A DNA stretch of 64,000 bases, from contig CAJTPW010000002.1 in assembly GCA_910578465.1 (NCBI GenBank), positions 372,001 to 436,000 on the forward strand, read 5' to 3'. Under the pieces are notes generated by a model. It was given only the letters and a program-made list of their open reading frames with translations, was not told the origin of the DNA and did not search any database. The stretch's first letter is position 1. Each line of letters starts with the position of its first letter. Below, piece after piece: positions 32,673-41,685 of the stretch. This DNA comes from an uncultured Vampirovibrio sp. (GTDB taxonomy: Bacteria; Cyanobacteriota; Vampirovibrionia; Gastranaerophilales; Gastranaerophilaceae). The translations under genes and the position numbers were made by a program.

Positions 32673-33836
32673 ATGCCGCAAATTACACTATCAACTTTTA
32701 ACTTTTTCAAATCCTCCATGCCAAAACAAAATAAAAACCATGATGCAAACCATGCTTTAATAAATTCCTGCAGCAACAGGCAGGAAAGCCGCTCTATTCC
32801 AAAAACACGTCTTATTTCTCCATATCTTTCAAGCAGATTTGATATAAATTTTTCAGGCGGGAGGAAAACATTATCTCTGGCAGAACAAGCCGAAAGAATT
32901 GATCTTGATAAACTTCCTCCTGCAATCAGGCGCAATATAGAAGATTCTGTTCAAAATAAAGACGGCAAAAATCTTTATGATATTCACACCGAACACTATG
33001 CGCCGCTTTTAGATTGCAAAACGCTCGATGAAGCACGTGCATTATATTTTGAATTTGAGAATGTAATTGATGCAAAAGATTTGGATAAATCAGACATGTC
33101 GCCAACCCTTTTAAAAATCAAAAACGGTCAAATTGAAGGGATTTCACTTGAAAATTTAACGCTTACACTTTTAAAAACCCACTATGGAAAAGGAATAAGC
33201 CCAAATTCAAGAAGGAACTTTTTCGGGCTAAGCAAAGATGCAAGCTATAAAATATTTGAAAAATTGCAAATAGAAAGACTGGATGGACAATATTTAAGGC
33301 TGCTTGGCGATTGCAGTCCCGACAAAAGAGAAGAAGCAAGCAAAAGATGGACTGAAGAAAAAAGAAATGCACTCTCTAAAAAAGCTGCCGCCATTTGGAC
33401 GAAAGAAAAAAAGGCGGAACAATCCAAGCACAGAAAAGAGTGGCTTAAACAGCACCCTGAAGCGCTTGAAGAGATGTCACGCAGAATGACAGGCACAAAG
33501 GCAAGCCTTGAAACAAAAGTAAAAATTGCAAGCGGCGTTAGGCGCTTTCATAATGAAAATCCTGAATATGCGCAAATTGCGAAACAAAGCTGGGATTTTC
33601 ATGCTGATATAAAGGCGCAAATGCAAAAAACTGCACGTGAGGAATTTCCTTATCTTCGAACCATATTGATGAAGCAAGCCATAGGAAAACCTCTCTCGGA
33701 TTATGAAGCAAGATATTTGGACAGATATTACAAAAGATGCTCGGAGCTTTGCCCGGACGGTCAAAAAATTGTCGGCGCCACAATAAGCCGGGCATGGGCA
33801 GAATTCAAGAAAAAGAAAAACGGTGACAATTCTTAA
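32673..33836 (+). CDS. hypothetical protein with basic repeat-like C-terminal half
   Basis: The 387-aa product matches no family I know. Its first ~70 residues are Ser/Asn-rich and end in SRFDINFSGG. The middle is helical (TLDEARALYFEFENVIDAKD). Residues about 215-300 are a basic region of short Trp-Thr-Glu-Lys units (KRWTEEKRNALSKKAAAIWT), then MTGTKASLETKVKIASGVRR, reminiscent of NUMOD3-type DNA-binding repeats. No signal peptide or membrane helix is seen. It lies between tRNA-Val and the UDP-xylose genes. DNA or RNA binding is a guess. Confidence 0.7.
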   Translation: MPQITLSTFNFFKSSMPKQNKNHDANHALINSCSNRQESRSIPKTRLISPYLSSRFDINFSGGRKTLSLAEQAERIDLDKLPPAIRRNIEDSVQNKDGKNLYDIHTEHYAPLLDCKTLDEARALYFEFENVIDAKDLDKSDMSPTLLKIKNGQIEGISLENLTLTLLKTHYGKGISPNSRRNFFGLSKDASYKIFEKLQIERLDGQYLRLLGDCSPDKREEASKRWTEEKRNALSKKAAAIWTKEKKAEQSKHRKEWLKQHPEALEEMSRRMTGTKASLETKVKIASGVRRFHNENPEYAQIAKQSWDFHADIKAQMQKTAREEFPYLRTILMKQAIGKPLSDYEARYLDRYYKRCSELCPDGQKIVGATISRAWAEFKKKKNGDNS

Positions 33837-33890
33837 AATATTAAAAAAAATAAACAAGAAACCTTTAAATTAGCCCTTCTTTTGGCACTG

Positions 33891-33899
33891 TGGTATAAT
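33891..33899 (+). promoter_or_regulatory. extended -10 promoter of the uxs-ugd operon
   Basis: TGG-TATAAT is an extended -10 element 32 bases before the uxs ATG; no clear -35 box is present. Confidence 0.6.
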
Positions 33900-33930
33900 C
33901 CTTTTGTATAGGCTAATTTACGGAAGTTTT

Positions 33931-34875
33931 ATGAAGAGAATTTTAATAACGGGCGGAGCAGGTTTTATCGGGAGCCATCTGTGTGAAAGACTTTTAAACG
34001 AAGGAAATGACATAATTTGTCTTGATAATTTTTTCACAGGTTCTAAAGATAATATAAGGCATTTAATCGGAAATGACCATTTTGAACTTGTCCGCCATGA
34101 TATTACAAAAGAATATTTTGCAGAGGTGGATGAAATTTACAACCTTGCATGCCCTGCAAGCCCGCCGCATTATCAGTATAATGCAATTAAAACCATTAAA
34201 ACTTCGGTTCTTGGAATGATTAATATGCTCGGTCTTGCAAAAAGGTGCAAGGCAACAATTTTGCAAGCTTCGACAAGCGAGGTTTACGGGGACCCCGTTG
34301 TTCACCCGCAGAATGAAAGCTATTGGGGAAATGTAAACCCCATCGGAATTAGAAGCTGTTATGACGAGGGAAAACGTTGCGCCGAAACCCTTATGATGGA
34401 TTATCACAGGCAGAACGGTCTTGATACAAGAATTATAAGGATTTTTAACACCTATGGCCCGAATATGGATATGAACGATGGCAGGGTTGTTTCAAACTTT
34501 GTTGTTCAGGCGCTCCAAAATAAGGATATAACAATTTACGGAGACGGAAGCCAAACCCGCTCATTCTGTTACGTTTCGGATCTGGTTGACGGTATGATTT
34601 CTATGATGAACAATAAACAAGGCTTTATTGGCCCTGTAAACCTTGGAAACCCGTCAGAAAGAACCATTTTGGATTTTGCAAAATTAATAATCGAACTTAC
34701 AAATTCAAACTCCAAAATTATCAATCTGCCTCTTCCAAAAGACGATCCGACCCAGAGGAAACCTGATATCACGCTTGCTAAAAAAGAACTTAACTGGGAA
34801 CCGAAAATCGATATTAAAGACGGACTTTTAAAAACGATAAAATATTTTGAAAATAAAATAAGGGAAAATAAATGA
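33931..34875 (+). CDS. uxs: UDP-glucuronate decarboxylase (UDP-xylose synthase)
   Basis: The 314-aa product is a short-chain-dehydrogenase-type sugar enzyme with ITGGAGFIGSHLCERLL (NAD site), LACPASPPHYQYNAIKT, ASTSEVYGDP and catalytic SCYDEGKRCAE, all typical of UDP-glucuronate decarboxylase. It turns UDP-glucuronate into UDP-xylose. ATG 33931 is preceded by GGAAG. It overlaps ugd by 4 bases (ATGA), which makes the substrate of this enzyme, so the pair forms a pathway. The xylose is probably used in surface glycans. Confidence 0.92.
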   Translation: MKRILITGGAGFIGSHLCERLLNEGNDIICLDNFFTGSKDNIRHLIGNDHFELVRHDITKEYFAEVDEIYNLACPASPPHYQYNAIKTIKTSVLGMINMLGLAKRCKATILQASTSEVYGDPVVHPQNESYWGNVNPIGIRSCYDEGKRCAETLMMDYHRQNGLDTRIIRIFNTYGPNMDMNDGRVVSNFVVQALQNKDITIYGDGSQTRSFCYVSDLVDGMISMMNNKQGFIGPVNLGNPSERTILDFAKLIIELTNSNSKIINLPLPKDDPTQRKPDITLAKKELNWEPKIDIKDGLLKTIKYFENKIRENK

Positions 34876-36194
34876 AAATTTGTGTTATAGGAACAGGATA
34901 CGTAGGCCTTGTTGCGGGCACATGCCTTGCAGAAATGGGAAACGAGGTAATTTGTGTTGATAAAGATACAACAAAACTTGAAAAACTGTCAAAAGGAATT
35001 GTCCCGATTTACGAGCCCGGCTTGGAAGAGCTCATAAACGTAAATGTTTCGGAAGGCCGCTTGAATTTTACAAATGACCTCAAAAGTGCGGTTGAAGCTT
35101 CAACCGTATGTTTTATAGCAGTTGGTACGCCGCAGGGAGAAGACGGTTCTGCCGATTTATCTTATGTTCTGGATGTAGCATCAAGTATCGGCGAATTTAT
35201 GAACGGCTACAAGGTAATTGTTGATAAATCCACAGTCCCTGTGGGTACGGCAGAAAAAGTGAGTGAGATTATAAAATCAAAAACAAATTTTGAATTTGAT
35301 GTTGTTTCAAACCCCGAATTTTTAAAGCAGGGGGCTGCAGTTGATGATTTTCTAAAACCCGACAGGGTTGTAATCGGCTCCAATTCGCAGCGCGCAACGG
35401 AAATTATGCAGGAACTTTATTCTCCTTTCTTAAGGACGGGAAACCCTGTAATCATTATGGATGTAAAGTCTGCAGAAATGACCAAATATGCAGCAAATTC
35501 GTTTTTAGCCGTAAAAATTTCTTATGCCAACGAAATTGCAAATATTTGCGAAAAAGTGGGTGCTGACGCTGAAATGGTAAGAATAGGAATGTGCTCCGAT
35601 AAAAGAATCGGGCCGCAATTTCTCTTTGCAGGTCTTGGATATGGCGGAAGCTGCTTCCCAAAAGACGTTAAGGCAATGATTAAAACGGCAAAATTAAACG
35701 GCTGTTCTTCATCCCTTCTTGAAGCTGCGGATGAAACAAACAAAGAGCAAAGAGTGCTTTTTATAAATAAAATTTTAGACAGATATAAAGGCGACATCGA
35801 AGGTAAGACATTTGCCGTGTGGGGCCTTGCATTTAAACCGAAAACAAACGATATGAGGGAGGCTCCTTCAATTACAATCATTAACGAGCTTTTAAAAAGA
35901 GGGGCTAAAATCCAGGCATATGACCCCAAAGCCTACGATTGTGCAGAACCGGTATTCGGCGACAGGATAACTTATGCAAAATCCTCTTATGACGCGCTTT
36001 TTGGAGCGGACGCAATGCTTCTTTTAACGGAGTGGAACGAATTCAGGCGTCCGAATTTTGATAAAATCAAAGAACTTTTAAAATCTCCCGTAATTTTTGA
36101 CGGCAGAAACCAGTACAACGGAAAGCGCCTGATTGATAAGGGTTTTGAATATTATTGCATTGGAAAAGCATTCAAAACTGCAGTCAGCGCATAG
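34872..36194 (+). CDS. ugd: UDP-glucose 6-dehydrogenase
   Basis: The 440-aa product oxidises UDP-glucose to UDP-glucuronate in two NAD+-dependent steps. It starts MKICVIGTGYVGLVAGTCLA, with VDKSTVPVGTAEKV, the middle helix motif NPEFLKQGAAVDDFLKPDR, and the catalytic cysteine in GYGGSCFPKD (about 258). It ends with the UDP-binding C-terminal domain. Its ATG overlaps the uxs stop, so the two are made together. Confidence 0.95.
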   Translation: MKICVIGTGYVGLVAGTCLAEMGNEVICVDKDTTKLEKLSKGIVPIYEPGLEELINVNVSEGRLNFTNDLKSAVEASTVCFIAVGTPQGEDGSADLSYVLDVASSIGEFMNGYKVIVDKSTVPVGTAEKVSEIIKSKTNFEFDVVSNPEFLKQGAAVDDFLKPDRVVIGSNSQRATEIMQELYSPFLRTGNPVIIMDVKSAEMTKYAANSFLAVKISYANEIANICEKVGADAEMVRIGMCSDKRIGPQFLFAGLGYGGSCFPKDVKAMIKTAKLNGCSSSLLEAADETNKEQRVLFINKILDRYKGDIEGKTFAVWGLAFKPKTNDMREAPSITIINELLKRGAKIQAYDPKAYDCAEPVFGDRITYAKSSYDALFGADAMLLLTEWNEFRRPNFDKIKELLKSPVIFDGRNQYNGKRLIDKGFEYYCIGKAFKTAVSA

Positions 36195-36478
36195 TTTTTA
36201 TGGGGCTGCCATACGTCTGATTTGAAAACCCATAAAAAAAACGGCTATCTTTAAATTAAAGAAGTCGCCGTGATGGATAGAATTAGTATTACGGAGTTTA
36301 TAGAGGAGTTTACACCCATTTAACTCTTCTCAAAAAACTTTTTTGCTATTATTTTTAATAATTTGTCAACTATTTTTACAAAAGTTTACAAATTATTGCC
36401 GCAAATACTTCCATCCAGATACAACAAGGGTTTTCAAAAATTTAAAAAGCTTTCAGCCTTTTTAAAATCGGTTTTTAA
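36195..36478. other. intergenic region between ugd and rmuC
   Basis: This 284-base gap between converging genes holds the terminator hairpin at 36233-36271. Otherwise it is AT-rich with nothing I can name. Confidence 0.5.
36233..36271 (-). terminator. minus-strand terminator downstream of rmuC
   Basis: On the minus strand ACGGC..TCTTTAATTTAAAGA..GCCGT is followed by eight T's. The stem has small internal mismatches. Confidence 0.65.
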
Positions 36479-37762
36479 TTATTTTTCAGCGGTTTTAGCT
36501 TCAAAATCCATGCCCATTTTTACGCTCTCGGCATTTTCCATACCAAAATCAAGCAAAAGCTCATCCCTGTCATTGTTTAAATATTTCTCATCAATCGGAT
36601 TTGCAGGGTTAAAGCCAAGTTCCTTAAACTTTGCAATCTGCCCGAAAAGCCCGCCTCTTCCTTTAAGAGAGGTAAACACACCGTCAAAACCTTTTCTTAG
36701 TGTATCGAAATTGGCTGAAAGCCCCTCAAGCTTTCCTATCAGGGTTTGGCATTTTGAATAAATCCCTTCGCCCGTCTTTAATATTTCTTTAATGTTATCA
36801 TTTTGATTCTTGCTCATCCAGGTGTAATTCACCGTCCGAAGGGTCGCAAGCAGGGTTGAGGGCCCGACAATCACGATATTTCGCCTGTTTGCCTCCTCAA
36901 TCAGCGCGTTATTTGCATAGATAAGCCCCATGCAAGCTTCAAACGGGATAAAAAGCAGTGTAAAATCGGGCGCCGTAAGTCCTTCCAGATTTGTATATTT
37001 ATTTTCCAATTCTTTAATTCTATCCTGAATGTTTGAATAGAATTTTTTGATAAAATCGCCCGCCTCTTCTTCATTTTTGGCATTTGTATATTCCAAAAAA
37101 TTTACAATGGATGCCTTTGAATCAACGATTATATTCTTGTTTCCGTCCGAAAGGTAAATCACGGCATCGGGCGCAATTTTATTACCCCCGAGGTTATCGA
37201 GATTTCTAAAGCCTGTCTGCAGAAGATAATTTCCTTTTATCGGATCTTCTTTTTTATCAACGAGACCTGAAATTTTTAAAAGCTTTTCTAAAATCATCTC
37301 CCCGAAAGAGCCTCTGAATTTTGAATTTGTCGAAATTGCATTTGCAAGCTTTTCGGTTTGGCTTGTAATGAGTTGATTTTGCCCCGAAAGATACTCTATT
37401 TGCTCTTTTAGGGTCTGCGTGTTTTTAATTCCCGTGATATTATATTCTTCAATTTTGGATTGAAAATCCTTCAAGTTTTCTTTCAACGGCTTTAAAAAGG
37501 TTTCAAGATTTTTTTGATTTTCGTCATTCAGCATTTTATTTTTTTCAATGAGCGCCTGATTTGCAAGGTTTACAAACTCGTTTTTGATGAGTTTTGAATA
37601 TTCATCCGCATTTTTAATTTTTTCCTGTGTTGAATTTAATTTTTCCTGCAATTTGGCGTTTTCAATTTCAAGCGAAGCATTTTTAGACTTTTGCAAAATA
37701 AAAGCGGTAAAAAACCCTGTTATAAAGATAAGAACACCGATTAAAAAATATAAAATACTCAC
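36479..37762 (-). CDS. rmuC: DNA recombination protein RmuC
   Basis: The 427-aa product has an N-terminal membrane helix (about 5-22), a long coiled coil (about 25-135) and the RmuC nuclease-like domain with GSFGEMILEKLLKISGL, PDAVIYLSDGNKNIIVDSKA and LLFIPFEACMGLIYA. RmuC limits DNA inversions between short repeats; its activity is not well known. It starts with GTG, preceded by AAAGGAG that lies only a few bases after tRNA-Arg, so the two are probably on one transcript. Confidence 0.92.
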   Translation of the reverse strand: MSILYFLIGVLIFITGFFTAFILQKSKNASLEIENAKLQEKLNSTQEKIKNADEYSKLIKNEFVNLANQALIEKNKMLNDENQKNLETFLKPLKENLKDFQSKIEEYNITGIKNTQTLKEQIEYLSGQNQLITSQTEKLANAISTNSKFRGSFGEMILEKLLKISGLVDKKEDPIKGNYLLQTGFRNLDNLGGNKIAPDAVIYLSDGNKNIIVDSKASIVNFLEYTNAKNEEEAGDFIKKFYSNIQDRIKELENKYTNLEGLTAPDFTLLFIPFEACMGLIYANNALIEEANRRNIVIVGPSTLLATLRTVNYTWMSKNQNDNIKEILKTGEGIYSKCQTLIGKLEGLSANFDTLRKGFDGVFTSLKGRGGLFGQIAKFKELGFNPANPIDEKYLNNDRDELLLDFGMENAESVKMGMDFEAKTAEK

Positions 37763-37782
37763 AAAAACTCTCCTTTAAAAAA

Positions 37783-37856
37783 TGTGTCTGACGTGATTCG
37801 AACACGCGACCTTCGGCTTCGGAGACCAACGCTCTATCCGGCTGAGCTACAGACAC
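37783..37856 (-). tRNA. tRNA-Arg (anticodon CCG)
   Basis: The cloverleaf is complete: acceptor GTGTCTG/CAGACAC, D-arm GCTCAGCCGGATAGAGC, anticodon loop CTCCGAA (anticodon CCG) and T-arm CGTGTTCGAATCACG. CCA is not encoded, unlike tRNA-Val. rmuC begins 20 bases after its 3' end. Confidence 0.95.
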
Positions 37857-37982
37857 ATTCAATTTTCAACTTGTATCCTTGACCCTGCCGTATAGAGCAA
37901 AAATCGTATTTCGTCGGAATTTTACTTTGGGTAAAATACCCGACAGGCCGGCTGAGCTACAGACACATTCAATTTTCAACTT
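37838..37982 (-). repeat. 35-bp direct repeat of the tRNA-Arg 5' half flanking a hairpin insert
   Basis: The 5' end of tRNA-Arg plus its leader (37838-37872) is repeated exactly at 37948-37982. The 75 bases between hold a strong hairpin (GTCGG..ATTTTAC / GTAAAAT..CCGAC, about 37913-37945) and the motif ACGAAATACGA, shared with the tRNA-Val leader. A minus-strand extended -10 box TGG-TACAAT ending at 38003 lies upstream, so the copy is transcribed with the tRNA. Confidence 0.75.
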
Positions 37983-38023
37983 CTTTTGAAGTATACACAA
38001 ATATTGTACCATAAAGCGCCATT

Positions 38024-39283
38024 TTACGGTTCAAAATCCTTAAAAAGTTCTCCGAGCATATAAATCGACCCGCAAACAACCGTAAGATCCGCACCGCCGC
38101 GCGCTATTTCTTTTTTCGGGTCTTCAGTTTTTCTTGTAATATTTTTAATCTCGACGGGTAATTCTGCCGCAAATTCCCGATACTTCAAAGCATTCGGGTA
38201 ATTAAATTCATAAAAACACAGTTCCCTGTCTGTTTTTTGCCGTTTATTAGACAATTCATCCAAATTAAACAGTTGCCCTAAAACTGCTTTATAATCCTTA
38301 TTTTTAAGGCACCCGAATATAAATTTTATCCTTTGGCCTTTATGGTTTTCATTCAAATATTCAGCTAAAACCCTTGCCCCATCAGGATTATGACACGCAT
38401 CAACCAAAATTTTCGAACCGCTATACTCAAAACTTTCAAGCCTGAATCTCCATTTAACCCTTGGAAGCGCCTTTTTTACCGTTTCAAACCCCACATTTCG
38501 ATTTAACGTACCGTTTTTATTAACTATATCCACCGCTTTAAGTGCAAGCGCAAGGTTTTCCCCCTGATGTCTCCCGCAAAGCCCAAATTCAACGGCTTCC
38601 CCGTTTATACAGGCGCAGCCGTTCTTTATATCAACGGTTTCGGTATCGTAAAATATTGCTTCCTTTTTTACTGCCTCATTTTTCAGGGTCTCATACCCTT
38701 TATTTTGCTTCAAAACAATTGCAGGACAGGCTTTTTTAAAAATTCCCGCTTTTTCATATGCAATTTTTTCAATCGTATCCCCGAGCCGTTCCTTATGCTC
38801 AAGGCTTATGGATGTTATGATTGAAGCAATCGGTTTTTCTATAACATTTGTAGAATCAAGTCTCCCGCCAAGCCCCACCTCTAAAAGAACAATATCACAG
38901 TGTTTTTCCCTAAAGTATAAAAAACCTGCGGCTGTTAAAATTTCAAACTCCGTAAGTTTAATCCCATACTCTTTATCAAACAAAGCAATTTTCTCTATAA
39001 TGTCATTAAACTCTGTATCGCTTATCGGGCGCTTATTTACGGCAATGCGCTCGGTGTATGAAAAAAGATGAGGGCTTGTAAATTTGCCCGTTTTAAACCC
39101 CGCCTGTACAAAAATCTCCTCCAAAATCGCACAGGTGGAACCTTTTCCGTTTGAACCCGCAATATGAATTATGTTCATTCCGTTTTGCGGATTATCCAAA
39201 AGTTCCAAAATCCTTAAAATGCGCCTTAAACCAAGCTCAATATGGAATTTTTCGCTTGATGTCAAAAATTCTTCAGCCCGCAT
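38024..39283 (-). CDS. folC: bifunctional folylpolyglutamate / dihydrofolate synthase
   Basis: The 419-aa product of the Mur-ligase family adds glutamate to folates. It has the P-loop IAGSNGKGSTCAI (about 40-52), TSPHLFSYTERI, which is specific to FolC, and the C-terminal Mur domain with DACHNPDGARVLAEYL. It follows murG by 7 bases and so ends the cell-wall operon; being a Mur-fold ligase, it is told apart from MurC-F by the TSPHL motif. A tRNA gene lies downstream on the same strand. Confidence 0.93.
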   Translation of the reverse strand: MRAEEFLTSSEKFHIELGLRRILRILELLDNPQNGMNIIHIAGSNGKGSTCAILEEIFVQAGFKTGKFTSPHLFSYTERIAVNKRPISDTEFNDIIEKIALFDKEYGIKLTEFEILTAAGFLYFREKHCDIVLLEVGLGGRLDSTNVIEKPIASIITSISLEHKERLGDTIEKIAYEKAGIFKKACPAIVLKQNKGYETLKNEAVKKEAIFYDTETVDIKNGCACINGEAVEFGLCGRHQGENLALALKAVDIVNKNGTLNRNVGFETVKKALPRVKWRFRLESFEYSGSKILVDACHNPDGARVLAEYLNENHKGQRIKFIFGCLKNKDYKAVLGQLFNLDELSNKRQKTDRELCFYEFNYPNALKYREFAAELPVEIKNITRKTEDPKKEIARGGADLTVVCGSIYMLGELFKDFEP

Positions 39284-39290
39284 ATCTCCC

Positions 39291-40445
39291 CTAAAGCGCC
39301 TCAGTATCAGGCTTTAAATGCTCGGCCGCCCCTGCCGCATCTAACACAAGATCTAAAATTTTAAATGTCGGGTTTTCATTAATTTCCATCGAAGCTTTTT
39401 CTTGAAGCCTGGAAAGTTTTTCAGGATTATTCATCAAACCCTCGATTGCATTTATAAGGCTTTTCCCTGTTAAATCAGCATCTTCCGTATAAATTGCGGC
39501 ACCAAGTTTTTCAATTTCTCTTGCATTCATCCGTTGATGATTAGCCGCAGCATAAGGATACGGCACAAGAACGGAAGGTTTTTTTGCGGCCAGAATCTCT
39601 GAAATAGACAAACTTCCCGCACGGGAAACCACAATATCCGCAGCTAAAATCGGCAGATACATTTTTTCAAAATAAGGCCTTATGATTGCATTTTCAGGAA
39701 TTTTATCATAAGAATTTTTGCCAAATTCCAATAACACTTCATCGTAATTTTTCTTTCCTGTTTGAAAAATAATTTTTACATCGTTCCTGTTTTGAAAATG
39801 CTTAACAAGCTCGATTGCGGCTCTGTTTATAGTCTTTGCTCCCTGAGAGCCGCCCATCACAAGTACACAAAATTCATCTTTAATACAAAGCTCGGCGCGC
39901 GCTTCTTTTTTAGAAATATTGAAAAATTCATCTCTCACAGGATTTTTAAAGTTTGTAATCTTTTTTGCCTTTATAAATCTGTTTGCCTCACTAAATGCAA
40001 GGTTTACAGCCCTAGCCCCCTTTGAAAATGCTCTTGTTACAATACCCGGGTGTGCGTCTGAATCATGCATAACATATGGAATTTTCAAAATATTTGCCGC
40101 GATAACCATCGGCGCGCTCACATACCCGCCTGTTGCAAAAACCGTATCGGGCCTGTATTTTATGGCATAATCCATACATTTTATGACAGATACAATTAAA
40201 AGCAAAAACCACTTAAAAAGCTTTAAATCAGGCTTTCTTGGCATACCAAAAACAGGTACATCCAAAAAAGGCGTATTAAGATTTGAAATTACCGCAAATT
40301 CGGGGTTTTTAGAATTACCGACATAGTAAATACTCTCATATCCTTTGTTTTTAAGCTCATTGAGCATTGAAACACAGGGATAAATGTGTCCTCCCGTACC
40401 GCCGCCAGTCAGAAAAAATGTTTTAGTATGCTGCTTTTTTTGCAT
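39291..40445 (-). CDS. murG: UDP-GlcNAc:lipid I N-acetylglucosaminyltransferase
   Basis: MurG forms lipid II on the inner face of the membrane. The 384-aa GT28 enzyme has the N-terminal GGGTGGHIYP loop, FATGGYVSAP, VMGGSQGAKTINRA, and the donor-binding SRAGSLSISEILAAKKPSVLVPYP segment near 285. Its ATG overlaps ftsW by 23 bases. The membrane partners mraY and ftsW lie just upstream. Confidence 0.96.
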   Translation of the reverse strand: MQKKQHTKTFFLTGGGTGGHIYPCVSMLNELKNKGYESIYYVGNSKNPEFAVISNLNTPFLDVPVFGMPRKPDLKLFKWFLLLIVSVIKCMDYAIKYRPDTVFATGGYVSAPMVIAANILKIPYVMHDSDAHPGIVTRAFSKGARAVNLAFSEANRFIKAKKITNFKNPVRDEFFNISKKEARAELCIKDEFCVLVMGGSQGAKTINRAAIELVKHFQNRNDVKIIFQTGKKNYDEVLLEFGKNSYDKIPENAIIRPYFEKMYLPILAADIVVSRAGSLSISEILAAKKPSVLVPYPYAAANHQRMNAREIEKLGAAIYTEDADLTGKSLINAIEGLMNNPEKLSRLQEKASMEINENPTFKILDLVLDAAGAAEHLKPDTEAL

Positions 40446-41685
40446 ATGGTCTTATCCTTTGAACTTTTTTCTTTGAAATATTTAAAAGCACCCCGAACAT
40501 ACAAAGGGAAACCAGAAGTGAGCTTCCGCCATAGCTTATAAAGGGAAGCGGGATACCTGTTGCGGGTATAAAAGAGCTTGCAACCGCCATATTCATAAAG
40601 GCTTGAAAGCCGATAGAAAAGGCAATTCCGATTGCAAGAAGCTTTCCAAACATATCAGGGCTTCTTGATGCAATAATAAAGCTTCTGTGCAGAAACATTG
40701 CAAAAAGCATTATTATGAAAAAACACCCCAAAAAGCCAAATTCCTCCGCAATTACAGCAAAAATGAAGTCTGTATGTCCCTCGGGTAGCCAGGAAAGCTT
40801 TTGTTTCGAATTACCGAACCCGACTCCAAAAAACCCGCCCTCAACAAAAGCTACAAGAGATTGGATGATATTATAGCCTGCATTCAGAGGGTCCTTATTG
40901 GGATCAAGCCAAACAAGAAGTCTCTGTTTTTGATATCCTCTGATTGCAAAAGGCAATGCCGCAAGAGCCACTGCACCTGCAGTCATAAGATTTTTAAATG
41001 CGCCGCCTGCCATATAATACAAAACACCGAACGTAAAGGTTAAAAGTATCATCATAGAAAGGTTTGGCTGCTTATAGATAAGCAAAAGACAGGCGCCGAA
41101 AATAAAATATGCGGGATATTTTTTCTCATCCGAAAGCCTTGAATTATTTGCAAACAATGAGGCAAACATCAGTATTATGGCGGGTTTTGCAAACTCAGAA
41201 GGCTGAAGTTGAAGCGGACCTATAACAAGCCATCGTTTCGCCTCGTTTACCGTATGCCCGAGAGGCGTAAACTGAACCAAAAGCAGCAGAATAAGAACAA
41301 AAATCGGCAGTTGATAGGTAAAGGCGCGAAGCTTTTTATAATCATAATTTGCAAAAAACATAGCGCCGACTATTCCGCCTGCAAGCCAGGCGAGCTGCCT
41401 TACGGTAAAAAATACGGGGTTCACGCCTTCTGCAATGGCTCTTGGAGAACCTGCCGAAAATATTGCCATCATCCCGATTACGATAAGCGCACCGATTATC
41501 CAGATAAGTGTCTTATCGGGAGGAGAAATTATGTAATTTTTTTGACCGCGTCCGCCGCCTGAATTGCCTCCATCATAACCTTCGCGATATTCCGCATTAT
41601 CAAAGCTTCTGCGGTTAGGATTCGGAGGAAATCTGTTATCAGAGCGCCCCTGATTTCTTTGATAATACATAATCTCTGAAAACAT
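40423..41685 (-). CDS. ftsW: peptidoglycan glycosyltransferase FtsW (SEDS family)
   Basis: The 420-aa SEDS protein polymerises lipid II at the septum. It starts with a ~60-residue Arg/Asn/Gly-rich cytoplasmic tail, then ~10 membrane helices with GPLQLQPSEFAKPAIILM, the catalytic-loop segment and the C-terminal PFISYGGSSLLVSLCMFG. Its start overlaps murD by 47 bases; ATG 41670 is a possible shorter start. Its place among mur genes argues for FtsW rather than RodA. Confidence 0.92.
   Translation of the reverse strand: MFSEIMYYQRNQGRSDNRFPPNPNRRSFDNAEYREGYDGGNSGGGRGQKNYIISPPDKTLIWIIGALIVIGMMAIFSAGSPRAIAEGVNPVFFTVRQLAWLAGGIVGAMFFANYDYKKLRAFTYQLPIFVLILLLLVQFTPLGHTVNEAKRWLVIGPLQLQPSEFAKPAIILMFASLFANNSRLSDEKKYPAYFIFGACLLLIYKQPNLSMMILLTFTFGVLYYMAGGAFKNLMTAGAVALAALPFAIRGYQKQRLLVWLDPNKDPLNAGYNIIQSLVAFVEGGFFGVGFGNSKQKLSWLPEGHTDFIFAVIAEEFGFLGCFFIIMLFAMFLHRSFIIASRSPDMFGKLLAIGIAFSIGFQAFMNMAVASSFIPATGIPLPFISYGGSSLLVSLCMFGVLLNISKKKVQRIRPYAKKAAY

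Noticed and set aside
36241..36271. Plus-strand terminator of ugd
   Set aside because: The hairpin lacks a T run on the plus strand; the T run is on the minus strand, so it was assigned to rmuC.
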